A DNA stretch of 64,000 bases from Paraburkholderia sp. BL21I4N1 (GCF_002973525.1 NZ_PVEN01000011.1:186001-250000); one strand, 5' to 3'. Shown: positions 37,276 through 46,380, numbered from the stretch's first letter. The notes: generated by a model from the sequence alone, not told the origin. Program-made: numbers and translations.

Positions 37276-37962
37276 ATGCGACTCCTTCTGATCGAAGATG
37301 ACCGCCCCATCGCACGCGGCATCCAAAGTAGTCTCGAACAAGCCGGCTTCACCGTCGACATGGTCCATGACGGCATTTTCGCCGAGCAGGCCCTGACCCA
37401 AAACCGCCACGAACTGGTGATCCTCGATCTGGGCCTGCCCGGCATCGACGGCATGACGCTGCTGTCGCGTTTTCGCCAGAGCAACCGTCATACGCCGGTG
37501 ATCATTCTCACCGCGCGCGACGAATTGAACGACCGTGTCCAGGGCCTGAATTCCGGCGCCGACGACTACATGCTCAAGCCGTTCGAACCGACCGAACTCG
37601 AAGCACGCATTCGCGCGGTCATGCGCCGCAGCGGTCCGCATGGCGATATGCCGCGTCCGGAAGTGTCGCTGGGCGGCGTGCGTCTGTCGGGCGTCGACCG
37701 TCGTATTTTCAACGACGACAAGCCGCTCGAACTGTCGCCGCGCGAATTCGCGGTGCTCGAAATGCTGTTGCTGCGCCACGGCCGCGTGGTCAGCAAGGCG
37801 CAACTGCAAGACCACCTCACGCACTTCGGCGGCGATCTCGGCGACACCGCGATCGAAGTCTACGTGCACCGGGTGCGCAAAAAGCTCGAGAATTGCCGTG
37901 TCGAGATTGTCACGGTGCGCGGCTTCGGTTACCTGTTGCAGGAAATCCGTCAGGCCGCATAA
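37276..37962 (+). CDS. OmpR-family response regulator
   Basis: A 228-residue response regulator. The receiver domain (1-115) has acidic residues in LLIEDDRP, the phosphorylatable Asp near residue 51 in LVILDLGLPGIDG and the conserved Lys in YMLKPFE. The C-terminal winged helix (about 130-225) ends in VYVHRVRKKLENCRVEIVTV, typical of the OmpR/TctD/QseB group. The partner kinase follows by about 130 bp. Confidence 0.95.
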   Translation: MRLLLIEDDRPIARGIQSSLEQAGFTVDMVHDGIFAEQALTQNRHELVILDLGLPGIDGMTLLSRFRQSNRHTPVIILTARDELNDRVQGLNSGADDYMLKPFEPTELEARIRAVMRRSGPHGDMPRPEVSLGGVRLSGVDRRIFNDDKPLELSPREFAVLEMLLLRHGRVVSKAQLQDHLTHFGGDLGDTAIEVYVHRVRKKLENCRVEIVTVRGFGYLLQEIRQAA

Positions 37963-38096
37963 TCGTCACGAAGGCCGCCATTGTCATGGTGGCCTGACGG
38001 CGCCGGGCTGGCGCCGCGCACTTGGTGCGCAATGCGCCGGCATCCGGCGGAATTTCACGGCGTCTGTGCCGTAGTCACTTTCCCGCGCGTTCGATC

Positions 38097-39599
38097 ATGC
38101 CCCAGCCGGCCGCCAATAGTCTGCGCCGCACGCTGCTGCGGCGCCTCGCTGCTCCCCTTTCATTGCTCGCGCTGATGAGCGGCCTGATCGCTTACTGGCT
38201 GGCGTGGCAATACACGCAACACGTGGTCGACCGTTCGCTGGCCGACCTCGCCACTGCGATTTCCAAACAGATCCAGATTGCCGGACCGGATGCACGCGTC
38301 ACGGTGCCGCCGCTCGCGCAGGCCATGTTCTCCGATCCGACCGAAAATCTCGTCTATCGGATCAGCAACGGCGACACCGAAATCGCCGGCGACCATAATC
38401 TGCCGCTGCAAGGCACCAGCGTGCGCCGCATGCACTACGCCTATGTCTTCGAGACGCAACATGAGGGCACGACCGTGCGCGTTGCACAGGTGCGCGTCGA
38501 TCAGCCGAGCGGTAATCCGATCGTCGTCGAAGTCGGGCAGCCGGTGCATCACCGCTTCAGGATCGCCGCCGAGTTTCTGGTCGCGATCATGATGCCGCTG
38601 CTATTGCTGCTGCTGGCCGGTTGGGTGATCGTGTGGCGTGTGGTGAATCAGCAGCTCAATCCGCTGACGGATTTGGCCGACTCGTTGAATCGCCAGACGC
38701 ACACGTCGCTCGAACCGGTCGACGAAACCTATGTGCCGGTAGAAATCCGGCCACTAACCGGCGCGCTGAATGCGCTGCTCGATCGTCTGAAAACCGCGCT
38801 CGACGGACAGCGCAAATTCATCGCCGACGCCGCGCATCAGCTGCGTACGCCGCTCACCGCCGTCAAGCTGCATGCGGAGCAAGCTGCCGTGGCACGCGAC
38901 CCGCAGCAGACGCTGACGGCCGTGCGTGAACTACGCGCCGCGGCCGACCGCGCGGTGCGGTTGTCGAATCAGTTACTGTCGCTTGCGCGCGCCGAGCCGG
39001 GTGAACAGGCAGCACGCTTCGTCAATGTCGACATGGCCGCGCTCGCGTTCGACACCGGCGCGGAATGGGTGCCGCGCGCACTGACCTTCCAGGTCGACCT
39101 CGGCTTCCAGCGCCTCGACGACCCCGCCAATGCGCAACCGTTGATCGCGCGCGGCAATCCGGTGTTGTTGCACGAAGTGATCGCCAATCTGCTGGATAAC
39201 GCGCTGAAGTACGTGCCGCCTTCGCGCTTCGACGGCGGACGTATCACCGTGACGGTGTCGCAAACGGTGATCGACGAATTGCGCATGGCGGAAATCATCG
39301 TCGAAGACAACGGACCGGGCGTGCCCCTCACACAGCAAGCGGATCTGTTCAAGCGCTTCTTCCGCGGCGACGGTCAGGCCGAAGCCGGTGTCGACAGCGG
39401 CGCCGGTCTCGGCCTTGCGATCGTTCACGACATCATGGTGCTGCATCACGGCAGCGTGCATTACGAAGATGCGCCCGATGGCGGCGCACGTTTCATCGTG
39501 CGTATTCCGCTCGTGCCGATCACGGTGCAGAACGATCCGGTCGCCGACGAACGGCGTCCGGTAAAAAAATCGGCGCACTCGGCGCCGATCGACATCTAA
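38097..39599 (+). CDS. Sensor histidine kinase
   Basis: A 500-residue membrane kinase. Two membrane helices (about 20-40 and 162-185) flank a periplasmic domain of about 120 residues of the TctE-like 2CSK_N type, followed by a HAMP segment. The phosphorylated His is in FIADAAHQLRTPL near residue 246; the N box is EVIANLLDNALKYV, and G boxes EDNGPGVPL and GAGLGLAIVHDIM follow. The start is uncertain because no clear ribosome site precedes this ATG; a GTG at 38022 is in frame. The stimulus is unknown. Confidence 0.9.
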   Translation: MPQPAANSLRRTLLRRLAAPLSLLALMSGLIAYWLAWQYTQHVVDRSLADLATAISKQIQIAGPDARVTVPPLAQAMFSDPTENLVYRISNGDTEIAGDHNLPLQGTSVRRMHYAYVFETQHEGTTVRVAQVRVDQPSGNPIVVEVGQPVHHRFRIAAEFLVAIMMPLLLLLLAGWVIVWRVVNQQLNPLTDLADSLNRQTHTSLEPVDETYVPVEIRPLTGALNALLDRLKTALDGQRKFIADAAHQLRTPLTAVKLHAEQAAVARDPQQTLTAVRELRAAADRAVRLSNQLLSLARAEPGEQAARFVNVDMAALAFDTGAEWVPRALTFQVDLGFQRLDDPANAQPLIARGNPVLLHEVIANLLDNALKYVPPSRFDGGRITVTVSQTVIDELRMAEIIVEDNGPGVPLTQQADLFKRFFRGDGQAEAGVDSGAGLGLAIVHDIMVLHHGSVHYEDAPDGGARFIVRIPLVPITVQNDPVADERRPVKKSAHSAPIDI

Positions 39600-39613
39600 G
39601 GTAGGGACAGTTC

Positions 39614-39667
39614 ACGCCGGCTGCCGCGCACTCACTCCAGTGAGCGAGCGCGGCAGCCGGCGTTTTC
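39614..39667. terminator. Strong terminator after the histidine kinase
   Basis: A 16-base-pair perfect stem beginning ACGCCGGCTGCCGCGC with a further inner pairing (CTCACT/AGTGAG) and TTTT after it on the plus strand. Its right edge touches the stop of the convergent SET gene. Confidence 0.8.
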
Positions 39668-40172
39668 ATTTCTTCTTCGCTTTCCTGGTCGCTTTCTTCT
39701 CGGACTTGCCCTCGCCCTTCTCTTTCTCCGGCGGCGCCAGCATCGTGCCGCGGCACTTGCGCGCGCCGCAACGGCATTCGTATTCCTTCTTCAACTTCCG
39801 GGTCTGACGCGCGTCGATCACGAGGCCGTAGTCGTAAAACACTTCCTCGCCTTCCGCGATATCACGCAACGCGTGCACGTACACGTGACCGTCGAGTTCC
39901 TCGGCCTCGCAATTCGGTGCGCACGAGTGGTTGATCCAGCGCGCGCTGTTGCCGTCGACCTTGCCGTCGATCACCTTGCCGCTGTCGAGCGCGAAATAGA
40001 ACGTGTGATTCGGTTCGGCCGGATTGTGCGGATGCCGACGCAGCGCTTCTTTCCAGGAGATCCGCTCGCCCTTGTATTCGATTAGCCGCTCGCCGGCTTT
40101 GATCGGTTCGATGGCAAACACGCCTTTGCCGTGCACACCCGAACGGCGCACGGCGATCCTGCGTGAACTCAT
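39666..40172 (-). CDS. SET-domain protein methyltransferase-like protein
   Basis: A 168-residue protein with a SET domain over most of its length. SAM and lysine-site motifs are clear: SGVHGKGVFA near the N-terminus, RWINHSCAPNCEAEE in the middle, VFYDYGL, and a post-SET-like cysteine motif ECRCGARKCRG. The last 25 residues are Lys-rich. AAGGA lies nine bases before the ATG at 40172. SET proteins methylate protein lysines; they are mainly eukaryotic but occur in several bacterial groups. The target here is unknown; the basic tail suggests binding to nucleic acid or an acidic protein. Confidence 0.85.
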   Translation of the reverse strand: MSSRRIAVRRSGVHGKGVFAIEPIKAGERLIEYKGERISWKEALRRHPHNPAEPNHTFYFALDSGKVIDGKVDGNSARWINHSCAPNCEAEELDGHVYVHALRDIAEGEEVFYDYGLVIDARQTRKLKKEYECRCGARKCRGTMLAPPEKEKGEGKSEKKATRKAKKK

Positions 40173-40391
40173 TGAATGAATCCTTGTGAATAACGGGGAT
40201 GAGGTCCGGCAGCCGCCGGACATGCCCGCGTCTGACGCGCTGCTTTTTTCCGACGCGGATAGCAAACGCGGCGCCTTGCGAGCGCCGCGTCGACTTGCGG
40301 CGCACCTACGCCACATCCGGCATCCTACACGCTCCAGACGGCTTCCTTCAACCGTCAAAAAGACGTGATCGTGTCACACGCGTCACGCGCT

Positions 40392-41504
40392 TCAACGTTG
40401 TCCGAACGAAATGTCACCGAACAGCGCTTTTTGCTCGCGCGGTTGCGAACGCCAGTATTGCGGCGGCGCCTCGACCGTCGCGCCGAGTTGCGCCGCGGCG
40501 TGCCACGGCCAACGCGGGTTGTACAGCAACGCGCGGGCCAGTGCGATCAGATCGGCGTCGCCGGCTTCGATCAGTTGTTCGGCATGAAGCGGGTCGGTGA
40601 TCAGGCCCACGCCGATGGTGGTCAGCCCGGTGGCCTCCTTGACCGCCTTCGCGAAGGGAATCTGATAGCCGGGTTCGAGCGGAATCTTCTGCAACGGCGA
40701 GACGCCACCGGACGACACGTCGATCCAGTCGCAGCCGCGCTTTTTCAGCTCTTGCGCGAACGCGATCGTGTCTTCCAGGGTCCAGCCGCCCTCCACCCAA
40801 TCGGTTGCCGAGACGCGCACGCCGACTGGTTTGTCGGCGGGGAACGCGGCGCGCACGATGTCGAAAATTTCCAGCGGAAAACGCATGCGGTTTTCGAGCG
40901 AACCGCCGTAGTCGTCGGTACGTTGGTTAGCGATCGGCGATAGGAATTGATGCAGCAGATAACCGTGCGCCGCATGCACTTCCAGACCGTCGATGCCGAG
41001 ACGCGCGGCACGCCGCGCGGAGGCTGCGAACGCTTCGCGAATCCGGTTCAGCGCGGGCGTATCGAGCGCCAGCGGCGGCTCTTCGCCGGCTTTGTGCGGC
41101 AGCGCCGACGGCGCATGCGGCAACCAGCCACCTTGCGACACCGGAATCAGTTGGCCACCTTCCCACGGTGCATGGCTCGATGCCTTGCGCCCGGCGTGCG
41201 ACAACTGCATCGTCACCTTGATATGGGAATGCTTGCGGATCGCGGCCAGCACCGGCACGAGCGCGGCTTCGGTCGCGTCGTCCCACAGGCCGAGATCGCC
41301 GGGGGTAATGCGGCCGTCCGGCTCGACCGAGGTCGCCTCGATGCACAACATGCCGGCGCCCGACAACGCCATGCTGCCGAGGTGGATCATGTGCCACGCG
41401 GTGGCCTCGCCACGATCGGCGGAATACTGGCACATCGGGGACACGACGATACGATTGGGAAGCGTCACGCTACGCAGCGTGAGCGGGGAGAAAAGCGCGC
41501 TCAT
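40392..41504 (-). CDS. NADH:flavin oxidoreductase of the Old Yellow Enzyme family (YqjM-like)
   Basis: A 370-residue FMN-dependent ene reductase. The Cys in VVSPMCQYSA near residue 25 is the redox-tuning Cys of the YqjM/XenA subgroup. LEVHAAHGYLLHQFLSPIAN and NRMRFPLEIF further mark the TIM-barrel fold, and VGLITDPLHAEQLI lies in the phosphate site. It reduces activated C=C bonds; a physiological substrate is not known. It stands apart from its neighbours. Confidence 0.93.
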   Translation of the reverse strand: MSALFSPLTLRSVTLPNRIVVSPMCQYSADRGEATAWHMIHLGSMALSGAGMLCIEATSVEPDGRITPGDLGLWDDATEAALVPVLAAIRKHSHIKVTMQLSHAGRKASSHAPWEGGQLIPVSQGGWLPHAPSALPHKAGEEPPLALDTPALNRIREAFAASARRAARLGIDGLEVHAAHGYLLHQFLSPIANQRTDDYGGSLENRMRFPLEIFDIVRAAFPADKPVGVRVSATDWVEGGWTLEDTIAFAQELKKRGCDWIDVSSGGVSPLQKIPLEPGYQIPFAKAVKEATGLTTIGVGLITDPLHAEQLIEAGDADLIALARALLYNPRWPWHAAAQLGATVEAPPQYWRSQPREQKALFGDISFGQR

Positions 41505-41583
41505 GGATGTCGCCCAGTAGAAACCCGAGAGCGATCGAGCATAGCACCGCGGCGGATTTACTGCAGACAGGGGCGGCTCGATC

Positions 41584-41625
41584 TTAGGGCTTAGGGCTTA
41601 GACCGTAGACCTCAGGGCTTAGGCT
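41584..41625. repeat. Degenerate tandem heptamer, six units
   Basis: Six head-to-tail heptamers: TTAGGGC, TTAGGGC, TTAGACC, GTAGACC, TCAGGGC, TTAGGCT. They lie across the stop codon of the GATase gene. Confidence 0.7.
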
Positions 41626-42325
41626 CGACCTGATCGAGCCACTCACCGAACATCCGGCAGGCGGCGGCTTCCAGTGCCGGACCGAATTGCGCGGTTTCAG
41701 CCCGCAACTGGCGTGCATCGATACCATGGCCGACAAGCTCGCCGGCATTGCCGATCAGCCAGGGTTCGAAGCGATCCGTGCGAATCTCCGGATGACATTG
41801 CAAACCGAGCACATGGTTGCCCCAACTGAACGCCTGGTTTTCGCAGGCCGGCGTGGAGGCAAGACGCGTGGCGTTGTCAGGAAGATCGAAGGTATCGCCA
41901 TGCCAATGCAGCATGGAGGTCTGCGCGGCGTCCAGATGACGCACCGGCGAAGCGCGACCGGCAACGGTCAGCGTGAGCGGTGTCCAGCCGAGTTCGGTAT
42001 GGCCGGCGGGATACACCCGCGCGCCGAGCGCACGGGCGATCAGCTGAGCGCCGAGGCAGATGCCAAGCGTCGGTAAACCGGCGGCAATGCGCTTTTCGAT
42101 CAGCGACAGCAGCGGCACGAGCGTCGGATAAAGCGCGTCGTCGGTGGCGCTGATCGGGCCGCCAAGTACCACCATCACCGATGCGGAAACCGGATTCGGC
42201 GCCTCGATACGGCCCAAGCCGACGTCGAGATAACGGACTGGACGGCCGCGCTCGCCGAGCACCAGCTCAAGACTACCCAGATCCTCGAAGTGCACATGGC
42301 GAATGGCCAGAACTTCGCGATTCAT
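41612..42325 (-). CDS. Class I glutamine amidotransferase-like protein
   Basis: A 237-residue GATase1 protein. The nucleophile Cys is in LGICLGAQLIA near residue 95, the catalytic His and Glu in LGLQCHPEIR near 180. Domain-only proteins of this type are often annotated as GMP synthase-like but lack the synthetase half. Family members such as GAT1_GMPS_like act on gamma-glutamyl substrates (PuuD-like) or as amidotransferases with unknown partners. Its last codons run into a heptamer repeat. Confidence 0.85.
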   Translation of the reverse strand: MNREVLAIRHVHFEDLGSLELVLGERGRPVRYLDVGLGRIEAPNPVSASVMVVLGGPISATDDALYPTLVPLLSLIEKRIAAGLPTLGICLGAQLIARALGARVYPAGHTELGWTPLTLTVAGRASPVRHLDAAQTSMLHWHGDTFDLPDNATRLASTPACENQAFSWGNHVLGLQCHPEIRTDRFEPWLIGNAGELVGHGIDARQLRAETAQFGPALEAAACRMFGEWLDQVEPKP

Positions 42326-42447
42326 CGGCCTGACCCACCTTCAGGTTGACTAAAGACTTGCCGCTAGCGGCGCCTAGCCGCTCGGGGTGGCTCAACCCGC
42401 CCCAAGCCGGCTTGGCAGTGTAGCGGATTGTTCCGGAAGAAACCGCC

Positions 42448-43086
42448 TTACTGGGCGAAGATCTTCCAGGTCTTTTTCTGGGTAGCGACGTCGGCGATTT
42501 CGTAGACCGAGCAATCCAGACGGACGTTCGTGTCCGACATGTTCATGTCGAGCAGCGAGCAGTGATGCGGCGTCTTCTTCGGATTCTTGCTGGGTTCGAA
42601 GTGCGCGCAGCTTAGGCACATGCGATGCGGCGGAATCGTGCCTTGCGCTTCCAGCTGATGGACCGTCTTGAGCAACGTGCGGTAGAACACCGACTGCTCG
42701 TCGTCACGCAGCGTGCCAACCGCCTTCGCGAGGAAGTCAGGCCATTGTGCGGCGCGCTTCGCAGCGGTCCGGCCACGTGCGGTCAGACGAACCGCGAGGG
42801 CGCGGCCGTCGTCGAGCGCGCGGCGCTTTTCGACCAGACCCTTGGTTTCGAGCGTGCTGACGGCGTCGCTCGTGGTCGCCGCGGTCAGGGCCGTTTCACG
42901 GGCGATTTCGCCGAGGCGCATCGGGCCTTTGCGTTGCATCAGCAGGACGAGAATTTCGCCTTGCGTCGGGGTGAGACCCGCGCCTTCGGCCCATTCCCAA
43001 GCCTGGCTTCGCATCGCCGTGCTCAATCGCAAGAGGCTGTGGGTCACCCGCCCGGCTGCCTGTTCTCCGTATACGCCTTCGCTCAT
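42448..43086 (-). CDS. MarR-family regulator with Cys/His-rich C-terminal extension
   Basis: A 212-residue protein. Residues 1-145 are a MarR winged helix (LTPTQGEILVLLMQRKGPMR, then TAATTSDAVSTLETKGLVEK). Residues 158-200 form an added Cys/His-rich segment, CLSCAHFEP ... PHHCSLLDM ... LDCSVYE, with the spacing of a metal or iron-sulphur site. Ordinary MarR proteins end after about 150 residues. The extension suggests metal- or redox-dependent control. It is followed leftward by the GATase gene with a 122-bp gap. Confidence 0.85.
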   Translation of the reverse strand: MSEGVYGEQAAGRVTHSLLRLSTAMRSQAWEWAEGAGLTPTQGEILVLLMQRKGPMRLGEIARETALTAATTSDAVSTLETKGLVEKRRALDDGRALAVRLTARGRTAAKRAAQWPDFLAKAVGTLRDDEQSVFYRTLLKTVHQLEAQGTIPPHRMCLSCAHFEPSKNPKKTPHHCSLLDMNMSDTNVRLDCSVYEIADVATQKKTWKIFAQ

Positions 43087-43625
43087 AATCTTCGATTCGT
43101 TTATTTACAGCTTTGGTTCACGACCGGCGACTTGCTCGCCGACCGCGCCCGCGGCCTGTGGGGGTAGCCTTGCCCAACTGCGGACAAGACGGTTTCTACT
43201 ATCTCAAAAATTTGCCGCTTGATCACAGCCAAGGCAGCGAAAACGACATTCTATGCGAGAGCGGCGAATCGTACAGCTAACTTATCCAAGGCAAGCTGTG
43301 GATAACCACGGGAAAACCTGGGGACGGCTTGTGTACCGATTCTTGATAAGCATCCAGGCTGTCTTTTCGCCTGCTGAAGTTGTCCTCGTATTCCGGCGTC
43401 GATGCGCTCGCGTTCCATCCAGTTATGGTTTACGCAGCGCGTTGACTTTGCAGGGAATTATTCAGTTGTCCACAGGCCTGGGCGAAGCTTGTTAACTATT
43501 ACTACCTTGGTATACGTTAACTTTATAAAAACCTAAGACTCGTGCCGCTGGAAAAATAAATTACATAAAAAAACCCGCACGAGGCGGGTTTCCTTACGGT
43601 TTGACGTAAGCCGTTCCGTGCCCGA
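43087..43625. other. AT-rich intergenic region with DnaA-box-like sites
   Basis: A 539-bp spacer upstream of the marR-type gene. It has a perfect DnaA box TGTGGATAA at 43297-43305, a one-mismatch box TTGTCCACA at 43466-43474, two GTTAAC palindromes (43491, 43516) and an AT-rich stretch at 43490-43570. The terminator of the GCS2 gene is at its right end. An 80-codon frame in it is not supported by a start site. Confidence 0.55.
43571..43591 (-). terminator. Terminator of the GCS2-family gene
   Basis: Stem AAACCCGC/GCGGGTTT with a five-base loop; the minus strand continues with a T run. It lies 35 bp after the stop of the ligase gene. Confidence 0.85.
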
Positions 43626-44741
43626 CTAGGCTCGCCATTGCAGACATTGCTGACGGACAGCTTCGTGCAAGGATTTTTCTTTGTCGAACACGCCACGCAA
43701 CCAGGTCGCGTCGTTCACCTGGCCTCGCGCAATGGCGCCGATCTCGGCCAGCGCATTACCCGAACCCAATGCTTCGGCATGCGGTGCAATCAGATCGAGC
43801 GTTTCGAGTATGTCTTCGGAAATCGTCTTGCGTTCGCCGGTTTGCGGATTGATGCAGGTGCCGGCCAGACCGAAGCGGCACGCTTCGAAGCGGTTGAAGG
43901 TGTAGACGAGGTAATCGTCTTCCTGCGGCGTGATCGGTTTGTCGAGCAACAGGTGCCGCGCCAGCGTCTGGATGTAGCAGGCAATCGCCGCCGCGCGATC
44001 CACCGATAGCGGCGTATCCATCACGCGTACTTCGATCGTGCCGAAACCTGGTTTCGGTCGAATGTCCCAGTAGAAATCTTTCATGCTGTTGACCACGCCC
44101 GTGTGGACCATCTTCGAGAAATATTCCTCGAAGCTGTCCCACGTCAGCACGAATGGCGCGCGGCCCGACAGCGGGAACGCGAACACGGAATTCAGGCGTG
44201 CCGAATGAAAACCGGTGTCGACGCCCTGCACGAACGGCGACGAAGCGGACAACGCGATGAAATGCGGAATGAAGCGCGACATGGAATGAAGCAGATACAG
44301 CGCGCTGTTCGGATCCGGACAGCCGATATGCACGTGCTGCCCGAACACCGTGAATTGCTTGGCCAGATAGCCGTACAGCTCGGAAAGATACTGAAAGCGC
44401 GGCGTGTCGACGATCTGCCGTTCGCTCCATTGCTGGAAAGCATGTGTGCCGCCGCCGCACAAACCAACGTTCAGATGATCCGCCGCGGACACCAGCGTGT
44501 CGCGAATCTTGCGCAAATCGGTGACGGCCTGCTCGTGCGTCGTGCAGATACCCGTCGAGAGTTCGATCATGCTTTCGGTGATTTCCGGCGTGATGTTGCC
44601 GGGAATTTTTTCGTCCTTGATGAGACGCAGCAGATCCGAGCCAGCTTTGGTCAGATCATAGTCGTGCGTGTTGACGATCTGCATCTCGAGTTCGACACCG
44701 AAGGTGAACGGTTTCGAATCGATGAAGGGTTCGAGCGACAT
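43626..44741 (-). CDS. GCS2-family carboxylate-amine ligase (YbdK-like)
   Basis: A 371-residue ATP-dependent carboxylate-amine ligase with weak glutamate-cysteine ligase activity in the E. coli homologue YbdK. Motifs: FGVELEMQIVN near residue 14, EITESMIELSTG near 53, GTHAFQQW and FGQHVHIGCPD in the middle, and GTIEVRVMDTPLSV near 235. Whether it makes gamma-glutamylcysteine here or another dipeptide is open. It is followed by a terminator and preceded by the antiporter gene with a 112-bp gap. Confidence 0.9.
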   Translation of the reverse strand: MSLEPFIDSKPFTFGVELEMQIVNTHDYDLTKAGSDLLRLIKDEKIPGNITPEITESMIELSTGICTTHEQAVTDLRKIRDTLVSAADHLNVGLCGGGTHAFQQWSERQIVDTPRFQYLSELYGYLAKQFTVFGQHVHIGCPDPNSALYLLHSMSRFIPHFIALSASSPFVQGVDTGFHSARLNSVFAFPLSGRAPFVLTWDSFEEYFSKMVHTGVVNSMKDFYWDIRPKPGFGTIEVRVMDTPLSVDRAAAIACYIQTLARHLLLDKPITPQEDDYLVYTFNRFEACRFGLAGTCINPQTGERKTISEDILETLDLIAPHAEALGSGNALAEIGAIARGQVNDATWLRGVFDKEKSLHEAVRQQCLQWRA

Positions 44742-44853
44742 AGCGTCCCCTGTGTCAGTCGGCTGGGAAGTTGTCGCCTGCCCAGCCGTTTTTGAATCGA
44801 ATAACTCGAGTAAGTCGAATCAGACGGATGAAATATCGAGTAGCGCCGTGCGC

Positions 44854-46059
44854 TTACTCTTCACGCCGCTCGGCCACCAGCGCGAGACTGCGATAGACGA
44901 GCCACGGCCCGAGAATCTGCAGCACGAAAATCGAACACATCACGATCGCGCGCAGTTGCGGATCGAAATTCGGATACAGGTTGTAGGTGTCGTCGACCAG
45001 CAGATACGCGAGCGCCGACATGGGCGACAACGATAAACCGAGCGCTATGCCCTGCTTCCAGTTCAAGCCGCTCGGTTTCGCGAAGGCCAGCACGCCAACC
45101 AGTTTCGCCACCAGACGAGCAACGATCAGGCCCAATGCCGCCACGCCACCCAGCGCGATATCTTTCCATTCGAACGAAGTCAGCGTCAGCACGAACAGAA
45201 TCACAGTCAGCAACCAGCCGGCAGTGCCGAAATGTTCCGGCCACAACTGCGGACGCGCTTCATGATTTTTCACGATGATGCCGGCCGCGAGCAGCGCCAG
45301 AATCGTCGACAGCTTGAACAGATGCGCGATCGCGATCGCCAGCAACACCAGGCCGAACAGCGCAACAAACGAGTGCTCGTCCTGCATGTTCAGACGGCGA
45401 TAAAAAAACGTGCAGGTACGCGCCAGCAGATAGGCGAGCACAAGCGAGCCGACCAGCAGATACAGCGGTTGCAGGATGGTGGCGAAAACATTGCCGTAAG
45501 CCTCCTGATGCAGCCAGCTCGACACGAGCTTTTCGATCACCACGGCGTACATGCTGTTCAACGCGGTCAAGGTCAGCATGCGTTGCGTGACCTGGCCTTC
45601 CGCGCGCAATTCCGTTTTGAGCTGGATCACCATCGCGGGGGAAGTCGCCATCGCGATCGCGGCGAGCACCGTTGCGACGATCACCGGCACGTTCAGCAAC
45701 AGCAAAACCGGCAACACCAGCGCGAACGTCAGCGTCGCTTCCGCCACGCTCGACAGGATCAGCCACGGGTTGCGGCGGATCCAGCGCAAATCGAGCCGGC
45801 TGCCGAGTTCGAACAACAGCAAGCCGAGCGCGACGTCGAGCAAAGGTCGCGCGGCACTGGCGGAATCGGCGTCGATCACGCCCGAACCGGCCGCGCCGGC
45901 GACGAGACCAATCACCGCATAGCCGGAAATGCGTGGCAGACGCCATGCGCGAAAACACAGCTCACCGCACAGACCAGCGGCAAGCAAGGCGAGACCCGCC
46001 CAAAAAATGGCGTCGGGTGCGAGAGGCCAGGCTGGGAAGAATGAAAACGCCGACTTCAT
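44854..46059 (-). CDS. Cation:proton antiporter, CPA2/KefB-like
   Basis: A 401-residue membrane protein with about 12 helices and the CPA2 family motifs ALGLLLFELGSRLDLRWIRR near residue 75 and ATSPAMVIQLKTELRAEGQ near 130. It has no C-terminal TrkA-N nucleotide-binding domain, so it is the short form. The ion (Na+ or K+) cannot be read from the sequence. AAGGAG is 11 bases before the ATG at 46059. A structured GC-rich leader lies upstream. Confidence 0.88.
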   Translation of the reverse strand: MKSAFSFFPAWPLAPDAIFWAGLALLAAGLCGELCFRAWRLPRISGYAVIGLVAGAAGSGVIDADSASAARPLLDVALGLLLFELGSRLDLRWIRRNPWLILSSVAEATLTFALVLPVLLLLNVPVIVATVLAAIAMATSPAMVIQLKTELRAEGQVTQRMLTLTALNSMYAVVIEKLVSSWLHQEAYGNVFATILQPLYLLVGSLVLAYLLARTCTFFYRRLNMQDEHSFVALFGLVLLAIAIAHLFKLSTILALLAAGIIVKNHEARPQLWPEHFGTAGWLLTVILFVLTLTSFEWKDIALGGVAALGLIVARLVAKLVGVLAFAKPSGLNWKQGIALGLSLSPMSALAYLLVDDTYNLYPNFDPQLRAIVMCSIFVLQILGPWLVYRSLALVAERREE

Positions 46060-46380
46060 CGTGATGGGTTCTCCTTGGCAGCAACGGCAGGCGACACGAA
46101 CCGGCGCGAACACCGGCGAGCGGGCGGGCGCATGAAGCGCTCACAGTCGCGATCGCTTCGCGTGACCCGCGTTGCGAGTTTTTCGACGATCGGATGATCT
46201 GAATGCACCGCAGCCGCTGGGAGCCCGGCGCATTCCTGAGTGCGGCCGTAGCAACCGGCTCGGCACGGTGAAGAACGCCGGCGACTTTGAATCAGATTCT
46301 GATTGACCGGCACCGTTCCGTTGCAGCGTCTGCCGCTAGAGGCGAGGCACGACGCGGAAAAGAACGGCGATTGTGCCATA
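46060..46380 (-). other. Structured leader upstream of the antiporter gene
   Basis: On the minus strand this roughly 320-base leader has nested stems: GAATGC/GCATTC enclosing GCCGGGCT/AGCGGC (46201-46235), then CCG/CGG pairings, and an AATCAG/CTGATT stem at 46292-46306. It has no conserved frame. Such a leader before a cation antiporter is where a cation-sensing riboswitch is commonly found, but I cannot assign it to a class. Confidence 0.4.

Noticed and set aside
43253..43495. 80-codon plus-strand frame in the 43-kb spacer
   Set aside because: It covers DnaA boxes in AT-rich DNA, has no ribosome site and no recognisable sequence.
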